Shown here: positions 43,083-50,245 of the stretch, piece by piece
Layout: each line of letters begins with the position of its first letter
Position numbering within the stretch: the first letter of the stretch is position 1
Source of the DNA: Vreelandella venusta
GTDB lineage: Bacteria; Pseudomonadota; Gammaproteobacteria; Pseudomonadales; Halomonadaceae
Length of the DNA: 64,000 bases
NCBI RefSeq assembly: GCF_007989605.1
Contig: NZ_BJUL01000005.1
Span: forward strand, 62,001-126,000
Reading direction: 5' to 3'
Position numbers and translations under genes: made by a program
The notes under the pieces: model-generated
What the model was told of the DNA's origin: nothing
Database searches by the model: none
What the model saw: only the letters and a program-made list of their open reading frames with translations

Positions 43083-43829
43083 TTACCAAACAAGTTCACC
43101 GCGAATAAAAGCTTTCGCTTGCGTGGAAGCTGGCGTGTTAAAAAAGTGTTGGGCCTGCGTGTGCTCTAGCACTTGGCCGCTATACATAAACACCACCTCA
43201 TCAGCTAGGCGGCGTGCTTGATGCAGATCGTGGGTGGTCATAATGATGCGCGTGCCATTCTGATGAAACTCATTGACTGCATCTTCGACCGCCTTGATAG
43301 CAGCGGGATCTAAAGCAGATGTAGGCTCATCTAGGAACAGCACGGCAGGGTTAAGTAACCAGGCGCGAGCAAGCGCAAGGCGCTGCTGTTCGCCGCCGGA
43401 GAGCACCCGGGCAGGACGCTTGGCAAGCGCGACTAAGCCAAATTTTTCGAGTGCCTGCAGGGCCATATGTTTGCGCTGCCGACGTGGGGCTCCGCTAACC
43501 GCCAGGGCATAGGTCAAATTATCGATTGCCGAACGGCGCAGCAGCACCGGACGCTGAAACACCATGGCTTGGGCAGGCGGCGCTTCATGCCAACGAACGC
43601 GGCCACTACTTGGAGTGAGCAGGCCGTGGGCCAAACGCATTAACAGGCTCTTTCCTGCGCCGTTGGGCCCCATAATCAGTGTGCGCTGGCAGCCTGAGAG
43701 CGTCAGCGTGGTGGGGGCGAGTAAATGATGGCCGCGATGCTCAAAACTGACCTGCTCAAAATGTAGCGTAGGCACGGTCGTCATAAAAGACTGGGGGAAA
43801 CTCGCTGGTGGAAAAATAGACGCGTTCAT
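43083..43829 (-). CDS. tupC: Tungstate ABC transporter ATPase TupC
   Basis: A 248-residue ATPase: Walker A MGPNGAGKSLLMRLAHGLL (about 53-71), signature LSGGEQQRLALARA (about 143-156), Walker B VLFLDEPTSALDP (about 162-174), switch His in MTTHDLHQARRLADEV. It lacks the C-terminal regulatory TOBE domain of ModC, as TupC does. Overlaps tupB by 4 bp; 16 bp separate it from tupA. A later Met (16) gives a shorter start without changing the fold. Confidence 0.88.
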   Translation of the reverse strand: MNASIFPPASFPQSFMTTVPTLHFEQVSFEHRGHHLLAPTTLTLSGCQRTLIMGPNGAGKSLLMRLAHGLLTPSSGRVRWHEAPPAQAMVFQRPVLLRRSAIDNLTYALAVSGAPRRQRKHMALQALEKFGLVALAKRPARVLSGGEQQRLALARAWLLNPAVLFLDEPTSALDPAAIKAVEDAVNEFHQNGTRIIMTTHDLHQARRLADEVVFMYSGQVLEHTQAQHFFNTPASTQAKAFIRGELVW

Positions 43830-44548
43830 CCCAATCGCCTCTTGGCCGTTTCACTGACCATGTGAGCCAATGCATTAATCAGCGTCACAAGGCTAAGCAG
43901 CACTATGCCCAATCCCAACGCGAGAGGGAGGTTGCCTTTACTGGTTTCCAACACAATGCTGGTCGTCATTACGCGGGTGACGCCATCGATATTGCCACCG
44001 ACAATCATCACCGCACCGACTTCAGCGCTAGCGCGGCCAAAGCCTGCGAGTATCACGGTTAATAGTCCGAAACGTGCGTCCCACAGTAGAGTAGGCATCA
44101 TTCGTAGCTGTCCCAGACCAAGGGAGCGCAGCTGTTCGGCGTACTCGTTATGCAGTGTCTCTACTTGTTGGCGAGTAAGCGCGGCAATAATCGGAAAGAC
44201 TAAAATGACTTGTGCAATCACCATGGCCGTTGGCGTAAACAGCAGCCCAAACTGACCTAGTGGGCCGGCGCGGGAAAGCAGCAGATAGACACATAACCCA
44301 GCGACCACTGGGGGAAGGCCCATGAGCGCATTGAGCAGCACAATCAACGCATTGCGGCCAGGGAAACGCCAAAGAGCAAGGGCTGCGCCTAGTGGTAATG
44401 CCAGTACACAAGCAAGCAGTACGGCCAGCAGCGACACCTGCAGTGACAGCGTCACGATAGCGATGAGTCCCTGATCCATGCCTAGAATCAGTGCAAACGC
44501 CGTGTAAAAGGGGTTCTCAGTTGGGAACATTGCCGCTCGCACCCCCAT
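43826..44548 (-). CDS. tupB: Tungstate ABC transporter permease TupB
   Basis: A 240-residue inner-membrane permease with five to six transmembrane segments and the cytoplasmic-loop motif EYAEQLRSLGLGQLRMMPTLLWDARFG. TupB-type permeases (TIGR/COG4662 group, named from memory) have the IVGGNIDGVTRVMTTSIVLET segment seen here. First gene of the operon; ATG 44548 or ATG 44530 (preceded by GGGGGTG) are both plausible. Divergent from the HTH/PBP-like regulator. Confidence 0.87.
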   Translation of the reverse strand: MGVRAAMFPTENPFYTAFALILGMDQGLIAIVTLSLQVSLLAVLLACVLALPLGAALALWRFPGRNALIVLLNALMGLPPVVAGLCVYLLLSRAGPLGQFGLLFTPTAMVIAQVILVFPIIAALTRQQVETLHNEYAEQLRSLGLGQLRMMPTLLWDARFGLLTVILAGFGRASAEVGAVMIVGGNIDGVTRVMTTSIVLETSKGNLPLALGLGIVLLSLVTLINALAHMVSETAKRRLG

Positions 44549-44699
44549 TTTTATAATTCAGCATCGTTTTAACAACTGACATCGTGTGTATTTAAACACC
44601 CCGGGTGCATTAACTAGCATCATGTACGCAAACTTGATGTAATGCACTGTAGTCTGAAATATATGCAGCTATATGCAGTAAATGGCGAGGTGTATGCAC
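44549..44699. promoter_or_regulatory. Divergent tupB/regulator promoter with inverted and direct repeats
   Basis: TGCATTA (44606-44612) and TAATGCA (44640-44646) form an inverted repeat with 27 bp between; ATATGCAG occurs twice 10 bp apart (around 44661 and 44671); GTGTATTTAAACAC and CACCCCGGGTG are imperfect palindromes near 44586-44607. Likely operator region for the divergent regulator. No gene inside. Confidence 0.5.
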
Positions 44700-45581
44700 A
44701 TGTTAAGGGAATTCCTCACCACGGCAGAAGTGGCCGACTATCTGCGCTTAAAAGAGCGGAAGGTGTATGACTTGGTGCGCCAGGGGCAGATACCTTGCAG
44801 CCGCGCTACCGGAAAATTGCTCTTTCCTCGTCAGCATATCGATATGTGGGTGCTTAGCCATTTAGAAGGTGACCAAGCGTTGCGTTCACCGCTGCCGTTG
44901 ATATTGGCAGGTAGCCAAGACCCACTATTGGAGTGGGCGGTTCGCGAAAGCGGTAGTGATTTGGCTTCACTGTGCCATGGTAGTGGTGATGGCCTGCGCC
45001 GCTTGATGGAAGGAAAAGCGATGCTAGCGGGGATTCACTTACTCAACTTTGAATCCGGGCGCTATAACGAGCCAGCGGCACTAGGGCTGGGCGGTGTGCG
45101 AGACTTAATCGTGCTGCATTGGGCGAAGCGCCAGCAAGGGTTGCTCGTGGCGCCGGGAAATCCGCTGGATATTCAAACGCTCAGTGATATTTCTCGCCAG
45201 GAGGTGACGCTTGCCCACCGCCAGCCTGATGCCGGTGCGGCTCAATTACTGCGTTGCCTGCTCCAGGGGGCAGCGATTGAACCGAGCACGCTCAATTGGG
45301 CAGCTAACGTTTCGTTGAGCGAAGATGATTTAGCCCTTTCCATTGCTCAAGGTGAAGCGGACGTTGGGCTTGGGGTCGAAGCTGCAGCCCATCGCCAACA
45401 GCTACACTTTATACCGCTAATTGAAGAGTTATTTGACTTGGTAATGCACCGCCGAAGCTACTTCGAGCCAGCGGTTCAGGCGCTGATCTCATTTGCTCGC
45501 CAGGAGCGTTTTATCCAGCGGGCGGGGGCGTTGCAAGGCTATAACGTGAGTGACCTGGGAAAAGTGTTGTATAACGCTTAG
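44700..45581 (+). CDS. HTH (excisionase-type) plus periplasmic-binding-like regulator, probably of tungstate/molybdate genes
   Basis: A 293-residue protein. Residues 1-50 form an excisionase/MerR-like helix-turn-helix (FLTTAEVADYLRLKERKVYDLVRQGQIP...), and residues 65-290 a PBP-like domain (GDGLRRLMEGKAMLAGIHLLNF, GVRDLIVLHWAKRQQGLLVAPGNPL), the arrangement of molybdate-responsive regulators with a TupA/ModA-like sensor. ATG 44700 is 9 nt after the AGG box; 44694 and 44682 also occur in frame. It diverges from tupBCA, so direct anion sensing in the cytoplasm is inferred. No DNA-binding data can be read from sequence beyond the repeats in the promoter. Confidence 0.8.
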   Translation: MLREFLTTAEVADYLRLKERKVYDLVRQGQIPCSRATGKLLFPRQHIDMWVLSHLEGDQALRSPLPLILAGSQDPLLEWAVRESGSDLASLCHGSGDGLRRLMEGKAMLAGIHLLNFESGRYNEPAALGLGGVRDLIVLHWAKRQQGLLVAPGNPLDIQTLSDISRQEVTLAHRQPDAGAAQLLRCLLQGAAIEPSTLNWAANVSLSEDDLALSIAQGEADVGLGVEAAAHRQQLHFIPLIEELFDLVMHRRSYFEPAVQALISFARQERFIQRAGALQGYNVSDLGKVLYNA

Positions 45582-45743
45582 CAATAAGGCTTTGGCGGTT
45601 GAGGGACATCCGCCATTACGCCACACTGGTGACCGGTTAGCCATTTAACAAAGCCATCACAGGAAGTGAACAATGTTGAGAATAGCGCAAAATATAGCGG
45701 TTACCGATGACGTGGCTGAGTGTTTTTCGTGTGGGTGCCAATA

Positions 45744-46862
45744 ATGGCGTGGTACCACCAGTGGGCAAGCTTTGCCAAAAGGCTTGCCCATGTTATTGCA
45801 AAGCCTATGAAGCGCGACAGCGGTCATGGGGGGGTAATGGTGCATCCCTACCGTGGTTATGGCTCTCATCAAGAGGTGTTTGTGATGGGGCGCGTATTTC
45901 GTCAGGCCGCATTAGGTCGGGCGATACCTCGGCGAGGTATGTTGCGGGACACTGCAGATGTTGCCCGGCGTATCTTTCGACGCGGCCTCGCGAATGCCAA
46001 AGTGGATATACGCATTGGCGATAATCAGCTGTGTTTAACGACTGACCGTGACGGTTACTTTGACGCTCACTTGCCGATCAGTACTGCGTTACCGGTTGAT
46101 GTTTCCTGGCATCGTGCCGATATCATGGTTCATGCTGACGGCCACCCGCCAATCCGCACCAGCGTTGAAGTTTACGTACCGCCTCCCGAAGCAGACCTGT
46201 TGGTGATCAGTGATATTGACGACACCGTGATGTTCACCGGCGTCGCTGAAAAACTTAAAATGTTGTACCGCTTGTTTGTCCGCAAACCGCATCGGCGCAC
46301 GGCTTTTCCAGGGGTGGCATCGCTTTATCAGGCGTTGTATCGAGGGGGAACTGAAAAAGCTGAACGGCCTATTTTGTATGTTTCCAGAGGGCCCTGGGCG
46401 ATCTATGAAATGTTGGAAACCTTCTTTCAGCTTAACCGTATTCCTGTTGGGCCTATTCTATTTCTACGCGAATGGGGAATTTCTCTGCGCCGCCCGTGGC
46501 CTCGGCGGGCTGAAGCGCATAAGCGTGATTTGATCGACCGCATGTTAGCGCTCTATCACGATATGCCGTGTATTTTGATTGGTGACAGCGGCCAGCACGA
46601 TCCAGAGGTTTATACCGAGGTGGTGAAGGCATATCCGACACGAATCAAAGCGATCTATATTCGTCGGGTTGATAAAGACCCACAACGGGAAGAGGCCATT
46701 CAGCGTTTACGAGATGAGCTGGCTCATACCGACTGTGAATTAGTACTCGCCGCTGACAGTATTTTGATCGCCGAACATGCTTACTCAAAAGGTGATATTT
46801 CTGTCAGAGGTTTGCAAGCTGTGCAACGGGATGTAGACGCGCACCATAATGCCCCTAGCTAG
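45744..46862 (+). CDS. App1-like phosphatase domain protein (DUF2183)
   Basis: A 372-residue protein with the App1/DUF2183 catalytic domain in the second half: VISDIDDTVMFTGVAEKL (about 154-171, DxDxT motif of HAD-like phosphatidate phosphatases), PILYVSRGPWAIYEMLETFF and CILIGDSGQHDPEVYTEV (about 272-289). The first 140 residues include a short beta-rich domain (VDIRIGDNQLCLTTDRDGYFDAHLP). Yeast App1 is a phosphatidate phosphatase; the bacterial substrate is not established. Start uncertain: ATG 45744 or GTG 45720, neither with a strong ribosome binding site. Confidence 0.82.
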   Translation: MAWYHQWASFAKRLAHVIAKPMKRDSGHGGVMVHPYRGYGSHQEVFVMGRVFRQAALGRAIPRRGMLRDTADVARRIFRRGLANAKVDIRIGDNQLCLTTDRDGYFDAHLPISTALPVDVSWHRADIMVHADGHPPIRTSVEVYVPPPEADLLVISDIDDTVMFTGVAEKLKMLYRLFVRKPHRRTAFPGVASLYQALYRGGTEKAERPILYVSRGPWAIYEMLETFFQLNRIPVGPILFLREWGISLRRPWPRRAEAHKRDLIDRMLALYHDMPCILIGDSGQHDPEVYTEVVKAYPTRIKAIYIRRVDKDPQREEAIQRLRDELAHTDCELVLAADSILIAEHAYSKGDISVRGLQAVQRDVDAHHNAPS

Positions 46863-46957
46863 TTGCAGTTGAGTGCGCCTATTTAGTGCTCATGGTAAAA
46901 CTAAACACGGGTTTGCGGGTCGTTAACTTAGGTTCTTAATCAGCGGTGAGTGTGATC

Positions 46958-47632
46958 ATGGTCATTGTGTTAATCGTATTGGCGCTGGCCATTTTTGTTC
47001 TGCCTAACCTATGGGCAAAGTGGGTGTTAAAACGCCACACTCGTGGGCGGGATGACTATCCGGGGACTGGCGCAGAGCTTGCCGAGCACCTACTACGCCG
47101 TTTGGGGGTTGAAGGCGTGAGAGTGGAGCGTAGCGAATTTGGTGATCATTACGACCCGGAGTCGCGCTGCGTGCGCCTTACCCCAGACTGCTATGATGGC
47201 CGCTCGCTGACGGCGGTGACCGTTGCTGCCCACGAGGTTGGTCACGCTATTCAACACCATGAAGGTTATGCGCCTCTGTTAGCCCGCAGCCGTTTGGTTC
47301 AACTAGCGCAAAAGGCAGAAAAACTGGGGGCTATTTTAATGATGGCCGCACCGTTTCTGTTTGTGCTCACAAGGCTGCCTGGTGGGCTAGCAGCGGTTAT
47401 CGCTATGGCCGTCGTAAGTTTTGGCACCGCCGCATTGGTGCATCTGGTGACGCTGCCCGTTGAGTTCGATGCCAGCTTTAACCGTGCACTGCCGCTGCTT
47501 AAAGAGTACGTGCCGCCCTATGACATGCCCGGCGCTCGCCATGTGCTTACCGCCTGCGCATTCACCTACGTTGCTGCTTCGCTGGCCAGCGTGATGAACC
47601 TTGGCCGTTGGCTGGTAATTTTGCGGCGTTGA
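46958..47632 (+). CDS. Membrane zinc metallopeptidase (YugP type)
   Basis: A 224-residue inner-membrane protein. An N-terminal hydrophobic segment (about 1-18), then the zinc motif AAHEVGHAIQHHEGY (about 87-101) with two His ligands and catalytic Glu; a hydrophobic hairpin (about 120-165) and the third ligand region LPVEFDASFNRAL. The family (COG2738, from memory) is of unknown physiological role. ATG 46958 with GGTGAG just upstream is favoured over GTG 46946. A single gene with a complex repeat and terminator region downstream. Confidence 0.86.
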   Translation: MVIVLIVLALAIFVLPNLWAKWVLKRHTRGRDDYPGTGAELAEHLLRRLGVEGVRVERSEFGDHYDPESRCVRLTPDCYDGRSLTAVTVAAHEVGHAIQHHEGYAPLLARSRLVQLAQKAEKLGAILMMAAPFLFVLTRLPGGLAAVIAMAVVSFGTAALVHLVTLPVEFDASFNRALPLLKEYVPPYDMPGARHVLTACAFTYVAASLASVMNLGRWLVILRR

Positions 47633-47664
47633 GATTAGCGAGCGCTGGCCAAGCCCTGTTGAAT

Positions 47665-47889
47665 AACAAAAAAACCAGCCCATCGGCTAATGCCAGCTAC
47701 CGCACTGTCATTCCCGAGTGGGGTTATCGGGAATCCATCTTGATCTTGACCTGCAGCAGCCCAGAATCCCATGTCAACATGGATTCCCGCTAAGGGCCTG
47801 CGGGAATGACGAGGACGTCTCGAAGGGCTGGGGGGAGTCATCGTCAGGCGCTTGTTAAACAAAAAAACCAGCCCATCGGCTAATGCCAG
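47665..47889. repeat. 193-bp duplication with a 32-bp perfect direct repeat
   Basis: A 32-bp sequence (AAC, seven A, then CCAGCCCATCGGCTAATGCCAG) occurs identically at 47665-47696 and 47858-47889. The right copy belongs to the terminator hairpin of the minus-strand gene at 47959; the left copy is only half of that structure. The intervening DNA includes a REP-like element. This 326-bp gap (47633-47958) has no gene. Confidence 0.85.
47707..47810. repeat. REP/MITE-like element with GTCATTCCCG ends
   Basis: The element starts GTCATTCCCG (47707-47716) and ends CGGGAATGAC (47801-47810), with inner half-hairpins TTCCCG...CGGGAATCCAT (47711-47737) and ATGGATTCCCG...CGGGAAT. The motif GTCATTCCCG-N-CGGGAATCCA recurs as dispersed palindromes in many proteobacteria (known pattern). 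No transposase is present, so mobility would need to be in trans. Confidence 0.75.
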
Positions 47890-47935
47890 TCAGGCTTAAC
47901 TGACTGGCATTACGCTCTATTGAGCGGCTTTTTTT
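47861..47935. terminator. Bidirectional terminator between the metallopeptidase and YeaQ-type genes
   Basis: Stem TAATGCCAGTCAG (47881-47893) with CTGACTGGCATTA (47900-47912), loop GCTTAA; next to it CGCTC/GAGCG (47913-47917/47922-47926) and seven T (47929-47935) on the plus side, and seven A (47861-47867) on the other. Confidence 0.8.
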
Positions 47936-47958
47936 GTCGTATGGGCAATGTGAGATGC

Positions 47959-48207
47959 TTACTTCTTGATCATCCGATAGCCGAACAACAATACCAATGC
48001 GCCTACGATAGCGGTCACAAAACTACCAAAGCTAAAGTCGCCCATGGTGCCAAGACCAACGAATGAACCAATCCAGCCGCCAACGAATGCGCCGGCAACG
48101 CCAAGAAGAATAGTAATGATAAGACCACCTGGATCCTTACCAGGCATAATCATTTTTGCAATAACACCGGCGATAAGACCGAATAGAATCCACGCTAAAA
48201 AACCCAT
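47959..48207 (-). CDS. GlsB/YeaQ/YmgE family small membrane protein
   Basis: An 82-residue inner-membrane protein with three hydrophobic segments and the family pattern MGFLAWILFGLIAGVIAKMI, PGKDPGG, ILLGVAGAFVGGWIG. Members are linked to envelope or general stress, but no activity is known. AAGGAG precedes the ATG. Glycine-rich helix packing is the main visible feature. A terminator lies 24 bp after the stop, and a hairpin pair lies upstream at 48312-48359. Confidence 0.9.
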   Translation of the reverse strand: MGFLAWILFGLIAGVIAKMIMPGKDPGGLIITILLGVAGAFVGGWIGSFVGLGTMGDFSFGSFVTAIVGALVLLFGYRMIKK

Positions 48208-48311
48208 CTTTACTCCTTGATAAATATTCTATTGGTGAGCTTGTGCCTATATGAGCGATGACATTATGGGCTATCTTATAACGATCTAAGTAATTAAGAA
48301 CTGTTACTAAA

Positions 48312-48359
48312 AAGCGTGTCATTAACAGCACGATCATTACACGCTTGTTTGACAAGCGT
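48312..48359 (-). terminator. Two overlapping alternative hairpins after cmoB
   Basis: AAGCGTGT (48312-48319) can pair with ACACGCTT (48339-48346), or ACGCTTGT (48341-48348) can pair with ACAAGCGT (48352-48359); the two share bases and exclude each other. On the minus strand the first is followed by TTTTTAG, giving a cmoB terminator. The remainder of the 165-bp gap 48208-48372 is promoter DNA for the small membrane protein. Confidence 0.55.
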
Positions 48360-48372
48360 ATGACACAGCCCA

Positions 48373-49386
48373 TCAACATTCGTTTCGATTGGCGATAATT
48401 ACCGCACGGCGTGGTGCAGGATAGCCTTCAATGGTGCGAGTTGGATCGCTGGGATCGAGAAAATCCGCTAGCGATTGATAGGTCATCCACTCGGTTGAGC
48501 GCTGCTCGTCAAGCGTTGTTAGCGCTTCGTCGACCACTCGCACATTGGTAAAACCGCACCGTTCTAGCCAGTGACATAGCGCTTTTGAAGAGGGCAGGAA
48601 GTAAACATTAGGCATCGCGGCGTAGCGTTCGCCGGGTACAAACACGGTTTGTTCATCGCCTTCCACCACTAGCGTTTCTAGTACCAGTTCACCGCCAGGG
48701 GCTAACGCCTCTTTTAGTTGCTGCAAATGCTCAAGTGGCGAAGGGCGGTGGTAGAGCACGCCCATGGAAAATACCGTATCGAAAAATCCCAGCTTTTCCG
48801 GCACATCTTCAATGCCTACCGGTAGAAACTGCGTGCGACCGCCGTCGGCATTGCCAACGAAGTGGCGCACCGCCTGAAACTGCCAATAAAAACGTGGTGA
48901 AGGATCAATCACAAGCACAAAGGCTGCGCCTTCTCCAGCCATGCGCCAAGCGTGGTAGCCGCTGCCACCGCCAACATCCAATACTTTACGGTACTTTAGC
49001 GGCGCAAGATGCGGGGCGACTCTTTGCCATTTCCAGTCGGAGCGCCATTCGGTATCGATATTAATGCCACCCAACCGAAAGGGGCCTTTGCGCCAGGGCG
49101 ATAGTTTGCGCAGCAGGTTAAAACACTGACGCTTTTGGCTATCGCTCAAAGCGACCTCAACGCTCACTGTATCGCTGGTAAGATCGACGTGGCGCTCCTC
49201 GGGCAGAGCAGGCAGTTTGGCAACTGCCTTTTCCCAAGCGGACAGGTCACCATGGCGCTGGCGATCTAATCCCCTGGCCAGCTGTTCGGGCAGCTTGGCA
49301 AGCCAGGGTGTCAGTGTGGCATCCTGGCTGGCTTGATCTAAAAATGCCTGATAAAGCGCGCGATGATCATCGGGTAACAGCGGCAC
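48373..49386 (-). CDS. cmoB: tRNA U34 carboxymethyltransferase CmoB
   Basis: A 337-residue SAM-fold enzyme that transfers the carboxymethyl group from carboxy-S-adenosylmethionine (made by CmoA) to 5-hydroxyuridine at tRNA position 34. Family markers: RKLSPWRKGPFRLGGINIDTEWRSDWKW (about 90-117), SAM motif VLDVGGGSGYHAWRMAGEGA (about 135-154), FDTVFSMGVLYHRPSPLEHL (about 205-224). It follows cmoA by one base on the same strand, an operon seen widely in gammaproteobacteria. Confidence 0.93.
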   Translation of the reverse strand: MPLLPDDHRALYQAFLDQASQDATLTPWLAKLPEQLARGLDRQRHGDLSAWEKAVAKLPALPEERHVDLTSDTVSVEVALSDSQKRQCFNLLRKLSPWRKGPFRLGGINIDTEWRSDWKWQRVAPHLAPLKYRKVLDVGGGSGYHAWRMAGEGAAFVLVIDPSPRFYWQFQAVRHFVGNADGGRTQFLPVGIEDVPEKLGFFDTVFSMGVLYHRPSPLEHLQQLKEALAPGGELVLETLVVEGDEQTVFVPGERYAAMPNVYFLPSSKALCHWLERCGFTNVRVVDEALTTLDEQRSTEWMTYQSLADFLDPSDPTRTIEGYPAPRRAVIIANRNEC

Positions 49387-49387
49387 C

Positions 49388-50131
49388 TTAATCCTCCTTG
49401 AAGGCGATCAGCGAGGTAAAGTTCAAGTACTGGAACCAAGTCATTGAGCGAGGAAAGCCTGCTAGGGCTAAGCGGCCATGTAAGGCATCAAGCGTGTCGG
49501 GTATCAGCACGTTTTCCAGCGCAGTGCGCTTTTGGCTGATTTCCATATCGCTATAGCCATTGGCGCGCTTGAAGTCATGATAGCGCTCAACCCGCCACGC
49601 GTTGTCCCGTTCATCGGCATCGATGGTTTTCTCCGATAAAATCAGTACGCCGCCCGGTTCAAGGGCATCATAAAGCCGCTTTAGCAGCGCATCGCGATCG
49701 GCAGGGGGAAGAAACTGCAGTGTAAAGTTGAGAATGATCATGCCGGAAGGTGCATACTCCAGCGTGCGTATGTCGGCCTCCTCGATCTGCATGGCATGGT
49801 CTGGGCACTCTTCCAAAAAGGTTTGCTTGGCCCTAGCCACCATGGCGGGTGAAAGATCCACACCGGTATAGCGGAAGGCATCAGCAGGAAGGGCGCCCGC
49901 CAGTGCCAGGCCGGATGCGCCCAGCGAGCAACCTAGGTCGTAAACGTGAGCGCCATGGCGCAAATGGCGTTGGGCAATTAAGCTCAACATGCCGAGGATT
50001 TGCCCGTAACCGGGCACCGAGCGGCGAATCATATCAGGGAAACAGGCAACGACCTGTTCGTCGAAAGAGAACCTTGCCACCTTATCTAAGGGTGTTGAAA
50101 AGATAGCGTCGCGGTAAGATGCATCACTCAT
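49388..50131 (-). CDS. cmoA: Carboxy-S-adenosyl-L-methionine synthase CmoA
   Basis: A 247-residue enzyme that makes Cx-SAM from SAM and prephenate. Start MSDASYRDAIFSTPLDKVARFSFDEQVVACFPDMIRRSVPGY fits the family exactly (the first 20 residues shown in part), so ATG 50131 is used; an upstream in-frame start at 50245 would almost touch pgi and has no conserved leader. SAM motif VYDLGCSLGASGLAL (about 61-75), NFTLQFLPPADRDALL and LSEKT follow. First gene of cmoAB. Confidence 0.92.
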   Translation of the reverse strand: MSDASYRDAIFSTPLDKVARFSFDEQVVACFPDMIRRSVPGYGQILGMLSLIAQRHLRHGAHVYDLGCSLGASGLALAGALPADAFRYTGVDLSPAMVARAKQTFLEECPDHAMQIEEADIRTLEYAPSGMIILNFTLQFLPPADRDALLKRLYDALEPGGVLILSEKTIDADERDNAWRVERYHDFKRANGYSDMEISQKRTALENVLIPDTLDALHGRLALAGFPRSMTWFQYLNFTSLIAFKED

Positions 50132-50245
50132 GGGCAAGCCAGGATTATTAATGAGGCTGGGTAGTTTACGCGCCCTTGATACACCAGAACAGACCTGTTT
50201 ATAACAGATTCCTGCCGCACGGAAGGACGCCAAAGGAGAGGGCAT

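Noticed and set aside
47707-47810. Insertion sequence
   Set aside because: Only about 100 bp, palindromic, no transposase; fits a REP/MITE-like element.
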